DNA of 64,000 nt from Bacteroidota bacterium (GTDB lineage Bacteria > Bacteroidota > Ignavibacteria > Tepidaquicellales > Tepidaquicellaceae). Position numbers and translations under genes: made by a program. Positions 59,480-64,000 of this stretch are shown piece by piece (position 1 is the first letter of the stretch; each line of letters begins with the position of its first letter). Location of the stretch: positions 1-64,000 of the forward strand of contig JAFDZR010000016.1 of the NCBI GenBank assembly GCA_018266875.1, read 5' to 3'. Under the pieces are notes generated by a model, which ran no database searches, was not told the DNA's origin, and saw nothing but the letters and a program-made list of their open reading frames with translations.

Positions 59480-60211
59480 TTATTTAATTGAGTTATAAAG
59501 TTTGAGTTCGCTTCCTCTTAATGATCTGAATTTATCTGAGATCAGATCATAAATTATCTCTGCAATATCTTCAGGACTGGTCCAGTCCCTGATATTCTCC
59601 TCAGTCCCCCATTCCCTGTTTGCAGGTGTATCTATAATTCCGGGGATTATTGTATTGCATCTGATATTGTGCTGCATATATTCCTCACTGATCGTTTTCA
59701 TAAGTTCAATGACTCCCAGCTTTGAATATGAATAAGCAAATCTGGAAGGAGTTAATTCCGTTGCTGATTTGCTGCCGACTGAAATAATTCTTCCGAATTT
59801 ATTTTCAGTCATATGCTTCAGAACTTCCCTTGAAAAATAAAAAGCCGACATAAAATTCAGGTTCATCATTTTCAAAAGAGAATCAGTTTTCAATTCAGCG
59901 ATCATGCAGGGATTATCGATGCCTCCTGCTATGTTAATCAGATAATCAATTTTTCCCTTTTCCTGCACTGCTACATTTCTGACAAATTCAGTGACGGATT
60001 TTTCATCCGTAACATCGCATTCAAAAGAAAATATTTTTTTTAATTTAAACTCTTCGCTGTCGGCTTTGTCAGATCTGTCGAATACTTCACTGAATTCCTT
60101 CATACTCAGAGCAGGAATATATACTTTAATATTTTTCCCCGAAAGGTTATCCGTTACAACCCTGCCAAGTGCTCCGGTTCCGCCTGTTATTATTGCAGTT
60201 TTTTCTGTCAT
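59480..60211 (-). CDS. Classical SDR family oxidoreductase
   Basis: The 243-residue SDR has the cofactor loop TGGTGALGR, NIAGG and the catalytic Tyr-Lys in YSYSK. It resembles the FabG/3-oxoacyl-ACP reductase-like class. The substrate is not predictable. The anmK stop lies 7 nt upstream, so the genes are cotranscribed. Confidence 0.87.
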   Translation of the reverse strand: MTEKTAIITGGTGALGRVVTDNLSGKNIKVYIPALSMKEFSEVFDRSDKADSEEFKLKKIFSFECDVTDEKSVTEFVRNVAVQEKGKIDYLINIAGGIDNPCMIAELKTDSLLKMMNLNFMSAFYFSREVLKHMTENKFGRIISVGSKSATELTPSRFAYSYSKLGVIELMKTISEEYMQHNIRCNTIIPGIIDTPANREWGTEENIRDWTSPEDIAEIIYDLISDKFRSLRGSELKLYNSIK

Positions 60212-60218
60212 AAGTATT

Positions 60219-61385
60219 TTATGCTAAACATATTTTACCGAGAAAAACATTTTTGTCCGAACCTGTAACAGACGGCATGTTTGCTTTATTACCGCTGATA
60301 ATTTCATTAGCAAGCAATGCAAAGAGCACTGCCTCCTTATTGGAAGAATTTATTCCGTCTGTATTCAGAGAACTGACATTCACTCCCGGCATTAATGTTC
60401 TGAGATTATTCATTAGAGCCGTATTTTTTGATCCGCCTCCGCTTACAAAAATATTTTCAGTTCCGAATTTTTTTATATTTGAAAAGACAGCATATGCCGT
60501 GAAATAATTGAACGTCGCCATTAATTCGTACGGATCATAATTTTTATTACGTATTATTTCTTTAATAAATTTTTCGTTATAATATTCCCTGCCTGTTGAT
60601 TTCGGAGGTTTCTTTTTTACAAAGTTGTCTTTTTTCAAAATATTATTAAACAGATCCGTGTTCAGTTTTCCTTTTAAAGCGGTCTTTCCGTCTTTGTCAA
60701 ATTTCTTTCCGAAGTATTTTGCCGCAATGATATCAAGGAGAATATTCCCGGGACCGGTATCAAAGGCTTTTACTTCATCCGGACGGCAGTTCTTTTTGAT
60801 AAAAGTAATGTTTGAAATTCCGCCGATATTCAGAAAAACGGAATTCCTGTTAATTTTCCTTCCGATTATATAATCAAGATAAGGAGCCAGAGGAGCGCCG
60901 TCTCCGTTGACAGCTGCGTCCGCTGTTCTGAAATCGCCCACAGTCGTAATGCCTGTTAAATTGGCAATAACAGAAGGGTCTCCGATCTGCAGAGTAGACC
61001 GGGAATTGTATCCTGATAAATTTTTATTTGAAGGATAATGGTAAATAGTCTGTCCGTGGGAACCTATCAAATCTATTGTTTTAGGTGAGATCTTATATTT
61101 TTTTAAAAATTCTTTGATAGTTAATGCAAATAACCTTCCTAAAATGAAATTCAGTTTGCAGATATCAGAAACTGTTCCTGAGTTCTCTGCAGAACATTTT
61201 AATATTAACTTTTTCAGATCTCTTTTATAAGGGAATGAACCGAACTTTAATATTTTAATTCCGGAATTAATTCCGCTGTTTGATATTTCAGTTAATACAA
61301 TGTCAACTGCATCAACAGATGTGCCTGATAAAATCCCGATCACTTTCCTGCGGGATCTGATCCCTATTCCCTTTAAAATGTTCAT
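60219..61385 (-). CDS. anmK: Anhydro-N-acetylmuramic acid kinase
   Basis: AnmK phosphorylates 1,6-anhydro-N-acetylmuramic acid to MurNAc-6-phosphate in cell-wall recycling. The 388-residue protein opens with the family motif IGILSGTSVDAVDIVL. It contains LIGSHGQTIYHYP, PLAPYLDYI, NIGGISNITFI, FDTGPGNILLD and FVSGGGSKNTALM. All ASKHA-type kinase blocks are present. It is the first gene of the minus-strand cluster, and no other wall-recycling gene is seen here. Confidence 0.95.
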   Translation of the reverse strand: MNILKGIGIRSRRKVIGILSGTSVDAVDIVLTEISNSGINSGIKILKFGSFPYKRDLKKLILKCSAENSGTVSDICKLNFILGRLFALTIKEFLKKYKISPKTIDLIGSHGQTIYHYPSNKNLSGYNSRSTLQIGDPSVIANLTGITTVGDFRTADAAVNGDGAPLAPYLDYIIGRKINRNSVFLNIGGISNITFIKKNCRPDEVKAFDTGPGNILLDIIAAKYFGKKFDKDGKTALKGKLNTDLFNNILKKDNFVKKKPPKSTGREYYNEKFIKEIIRNKNYDPYELMATFNYFTAYAVFSNIKKFGTENIFVSGGGSKNTALMNNLRTLMPGVNVSSLNTDGINSSNKEAVLFALLANEIISGNKANMPSVTGSDKNVFLGKICLA

Positions 61386-61652
61386 TAACGTAACAAATAT
61401 AATTTAATTACGAATTATAATCTATGAAATTTGGTATACAAATTCATTTTTGATTTTTTCAGGATTTTCTTTGCAGATGAATTTAAAAAATCAGTTCAGA
61501 TTAACCGGGAAATTCAGAGTACTTATAAATTTTTCCATTAAATATTCAGGCAGTTAAACAGGATATAAATCTTCAGCTAATATAAATTAAAATAATATCA
61601 TTTATTTTAAAGATAATTTTATGGATTTTGGCACAAAATAAACTTTTATACG
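61386..61652. other. Intergenic divergence between anmK and the STAS gene
   Basis: The 267-base AT-rich interval holds the divergent promoters of the anmK cluster (minus) and the partner-switch module (plus), but no convincing TAnnTTTG box or stem-loop was found. No gene seen. Confidence 0.5.
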
Positions 61653-61997
61653 ATGGAAGAATTTTCAATAAAGACTAAGCAGAATGATGATATCTCCATC
61701 CTTGAACTTGAAGGGTATCTGGACGCTCACACTTCTGTGGAACTTGAAAAATGTTTTGAGAAAATAATTTCGGAGAAGAAATTCAAAATTATTGTAAATT
61801 TTGAAAAGCTGTCTTACATAAGCAGTGCGGGGCTTGGAGTCTTTATGGCATTTATAGAATCAGCCCGGAATAATGCAGGCGATATTAAATTATGCGCCAT
61901 GAGTGATAAAATTTACAATATTTTTGACATGCTTGGTTTCCCGATTTTATTTGAGATTTACAAAGAGGAAAAAACCGCAATTGAAAAATTCAGCTGA
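61653..61997 (+). CDS. STAS-domain anti-sigma-factor antagonist
   Basis: The 114-residue STAS protein resembles SpoIIAA/RsbV. The regulatory site reads LSYISSAGLGVF, with Ser58 in the place of the phosphorylated serine (usual DS.GLG). It should bind the kinase encoded next when dephosphorylated. The gene is 8 nt before the HATPase gene, and the phosphatase gene follows. The sigma factor or other target is not in this window. Confidence 0.92.
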   Translation: MEEFSIKTKQNDDISILELEGYLDAHTSVELEKCFEKIISEKKFKIIVNFEKLSYISSAGLGVFMAFIESARNNAGDIKLCAMSDKIYNIFDMLGFPILFEIYKEEKTAIEKFS

Positions 61998-62005
61998 CAG
62001 CCAAA

Positions 62006-62422
62006 ATGGGCAAATCTAATAAAATATTGTTCAAAAGTTCAACAAAGAATTTATCTTTGCTCAGAAATTTCATAGAGGAAAAAGCAGAGGCATTCGGATT
62101 CGATGAAAGTTCGATCAATCAGATAATCCTGTCAGTGGATGAAGCGTGCACAAATATTATCAAACATGCGCATAAATATAATGAAAAGGAAAACATTGAA
62201 GTCGATATAGATTCAAATAAAAATCAGTTTATTATAAAATTAAGTTACAAAGGTCAGGCGTTCGATCCCAATAATATTAGCAGTCCTGACATGAAAGAAT
62301 ATTTCAACAAATTCAAAGTCGGCGGTCTCGGAGTGCCGATCATGAAAAAGTTCATGAATAAAATAGAATTTTCACATCTGAATCCGGACATGAACAGTCT
62401 CACTCTTATAAAGAATCTGTAA
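62006..62422 (+). CDS. Anti-sigma factor-like HATPase kinase (RsbW/SpoIIAB-type)
   Basis: The 138-residue HATPase_c_2 domain protein has the N-box VDEACTNIIKHAHKY, the Asp-containing loop AFDPNNI and the GGLGVPIMKKFM lid. It would phosphorylate the upstream STAS protein and bind a partner regulator. The length and layout fit RsbW/SpoIIAB. It is part of a STAS-HATPase-PP2C module with 42 nt to the next gene. Confidence 0.9.
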   Translation: MGKSNKILFKSSTKNLSLLRNFIEEKAEAFGFDESSINQIILSVDEACTNIIKHAHKYNEKENIEVDIDSNKNQFIIKLSYKGQAFDPNNISSPDMKEYFNKFKVGGLGVPIMKKFMNKIEFSHLNPDMNSLTLIKNL

Positions 62423-62464
62423 ATTCCGGAGCTGTAATAATCAGTAATAACTCATGATTACCCA

Positions 62465-64000
62465 ATGGAAAAAAATGACCCTGCAAGAAAACAGCTCGAA
62501 CTAAATTCACTCATAGAATTCTCACAGTTAATAAGCAGCAAACTCGACCTTAATTACATTTTAAATAACATTCTCCTGAGCGTTATGGGAAAAATGCTGA
62601 TCTCAAAGGGAGTTGTACTTTTAAAAACCGAGGGTGCGGATAACATATACAACATTAAAGCGGCAAAAGGAATTGATCTGTCCCTGCTGAATTCATTTGT
62701 CGAGGCAGAATTTCCAAAGATGTCCGTTTTTACCTATGACGATATTTTTATGAAAAGCGTGTTCATCAATGAACACCGGTTCGAATATTATTTAAAAATA
62801 TATTTTCAGAATAAATATCTGGGAATACTGTGTCTCGGTAAAAAGCTGAACAAAGCCGAACTTACAAACAATGAAATCATATTCATTGAAACCATGCTGA
62901 ATATTTCCGCTTCAGCAATTGAGAACACTATCAAATTTGTTCAAGTAAGCGATCTCAACAATTCGCTCAGTAATAAAATACGTCAGCTTAATTCTCTGTT
63001 CGAACTCGGAAAGGAATTCAACTCAAGCTTTATTGACAAGGAAAAAATAATAAAGCTCCTGAACTTTTCCCTGCTGGGGAATTTCGGCATTAAAGACTTT
63101 GTGATAATTTCAAAGGACAGGAATAAAAAATTTATTATCCTTAAAGACAACAAGAATCTGGAAATAGAAAGTTTTGATCTTGATAAAATATTTTCAGACG
63201 CTGATCTTCCCGCAGAACTCAGATACACAATTCACATTAAAGAAGATTCCGCATTCCCTTTTATAAGTTATCTTCATTCAATGGGATTCGAACTGTTCAT
63301 CCCGACCATTATAAACAATGAAATAGACAGCATCATCTGTCTCGGAAAGAAACTCAGCGGCACTGAGTTTTCAAAAGAGGACATAGAATTTCTTGAGTCA
63401 ATAATGAATCTTTCCCTGATATCGCTCCATAATTATTTTCTCTTTCAGGAATACCTGAGCAAGCAGAAAATAGAAAGCGAATTAATGGTAGCGAGGGAAA
63501 TCCAGATCGCGCTGCTTCCGGACAGGATACCTGATATTAATAATTACAAAGTGGCCGGCACCAATATTCCGGCTCTTCATATCGGAGGTGATTATTTTGA
63601 TTTCATTGAGCTTACAAAGGACAAGACTGTACTGGTAATAGGCGATGTTTCAGGCAAAGGCACTCCTGCTTCCCTCTTAATGGCGAGCATACAGTCGGCG
63701 GTTCATTCTTATCTGAAACTGTATGACGAAGAGAATTTTGATTTTGCAAAAGTAACGGAGAAGATAAACGAGCTGATATATGAAAACACTTCGCCGGAAA
63801 AGTTCATAACATTTTTCTGGGGAATACTGGACTCAAAGGAAAACACATTCGAATACATAAATGCAGGTCATAATCCTCCGTTTCTGCTTAAAGGAAACGA
63901 ATATTCCGAACTGAAGGAAGGCGGTTTTATAATCGGTATTCTCGATACTGCAATGGGATATGAGATAGGGAAAGTTCATCTGGACAAAGATGACATCATA
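62465..64000 (+). CDS. GAF-SpoIIE (PP2C) serine phosphatase, cut by the right edge
   Basis: The frame opens at ATG 62465 and stays open to the edge (512 codons). The first ~330 residues look like two GAF-type regions (VVLLKTEG and ELGKEFNSSF parts). The PP2C/SpoIIE phosphatase begins around residue 339 (LMVAREIQIALLPDR). It has metal-binding aspartates in GGDYFDF and GDVSGKGTPA and NAGHNPPFLLKG near the end. It is the RsbU-type phosphatase expected to dephosphorylate the STAS protein, with input via the GAF domains. The C-terminal end is missing from the window. Confidence 0.88.
   Translation, partial: MEKNDPARKQLELNSLIEFSQLISSKLDLNYILNNILLSVMGKMLISKGVVLLKTEGADNIYNIKAAKGIDLSLLNSFVEAEFPKMSVFTYDDIFMKSVFINEHRFEYYLKIYFQNKYLGILCLGKKLNKAELTNNEIIFIETMLNISASAIENTIKFVQVSDLNNSLSNKIRQLNSLFELGKEFNSSFIDKEKIIKLLNFSLLGNFGIKDFVIISKDRNKKFIILKDNKNLEIESFDLDKIFSDADLPAELRYTIHIKEDSAFPFISYLHSMGFELFIPTIINNEIDSIICLGKKLSGTEFSKEDIEFLESIMNLSLISLHNYFLFQEYLSKQKIESELMVAREIQIALLPDRIPDINNYKVAGTNIPALHIGGDYFDFIELTKDKTVLVIGDVSGKGTPASLLMASIQSAVHSYLKLYDEENFDFAKVTEKINELIYENTSPEKFITFFWGILDSKENTFEYINAGHNPPFLLKGNEYSELKEGGFIIGILDTAMGYEIGKVHLDKDDII

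Noticed and set aside
62983-63228. Minus-strand frame of 81 codons inside the phosphatase gene
   Set aside because: The plus-strand frame is open from 62465 to the edge and carries the GAF and SpoIIE domains.

Overview
The window looks like chromosome of an Ignavibacteria/Chlorobi-group bacterium in the wider Bacteroidota assemblage. The main reason is the density of type IX secretion (T9SS) cargo. At least eleven proteins end in the FlgD-like sorting domain with the hallmark motif (N/S)QNYPNPFNPST, a YFYKL stretch and a basic C-terminus such as KKMILIK. Other support comes from a PorV/PorQ-family barrel, a TonB receptor with a CarboxypepD_reg-like domain, several TTG/GTG starts, few strong Shine-Dalgarno sites, and a few candidate promoters of the TTG-N20-TAnnTTTG type. 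The organism assignment is an inference from these traits. No rRNA, CRISPR array, integrase or transposase was seen.

Layout. 1-12.9 kb: secreted proteins (metallophosphoesterase with dockerin-like loops, SBBP propeller, BNR/YCF48-like propeller, a PD40 propeller with one CxxCH haem site) mixed with an orphan helical protein, YqgE/AlgH, an RmlD-like SDR and a thioredoxin/TPR protein. 12.97-13.85 kb: a gene-free stretch with two strong inverted repeats. 13.9-16.5 kb: a small secreted peptide, a second orphan helical protein, a Spy/LTxxQ-like protein and initiator tRNA. 16.6-22.5 kb: etfB-etfA, a DUF151 nuclease-UVR protein, an outer-membrane barrel, coaX, yjbQ and a GT39-like glycosyltransferase, all on the plus strand. 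22.6-50.3 kb: a long plus-strand run of exported proteins. Its TonB receptor (29.1-31.9 kb) and PorV-like gene (44.0 kb) are separated by a 12-kb array of alternating A (propeller) and B (N-terminal domain plus beta-helix) genes. 50.4-53.8 kb: an HExxH peptidase, PD40 propeller and outer-membrane barrel fused in one protein. 53.8-56.9 kb: rplI, ssb, rpsF (no rpsR), tRNA-Leu, DUF4126 and MerC. 57.0-61.4 kb: a minus-strand cluster of aldehyde dehydrogenase, epimerase, SDR and anmK. 61.6 kb to the edge: a STAS, HATPase and SpoIIE-phosphatase partner-switching module, cut by the right edge.

The most unusual part is 31.98-44.06 kb. It contains B0 (remnant), A1 (frameshifted), B1 (truncated), A2, B2, A3 and B3 (C-terminus frameshifted in an A8 run). 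Each A start overlaps the stop of the preceding B gene. The A genes and the first parts of the B genes are visibly more AT-rich than the beta-helix parts and the flanking genes. I read this as a repeatedly duplicated, mosaic surface-protein cassette that has grown inside a TonB receptor-PorV operon. Other notable signals are a riboswitch-like leader at 3.52-3.63 kb, a nested hairpin with a start-stop AUGUAA at 13.65-13.73 kb, and a relic of a T9SS sorting domain at 27.4-27.6 kb.
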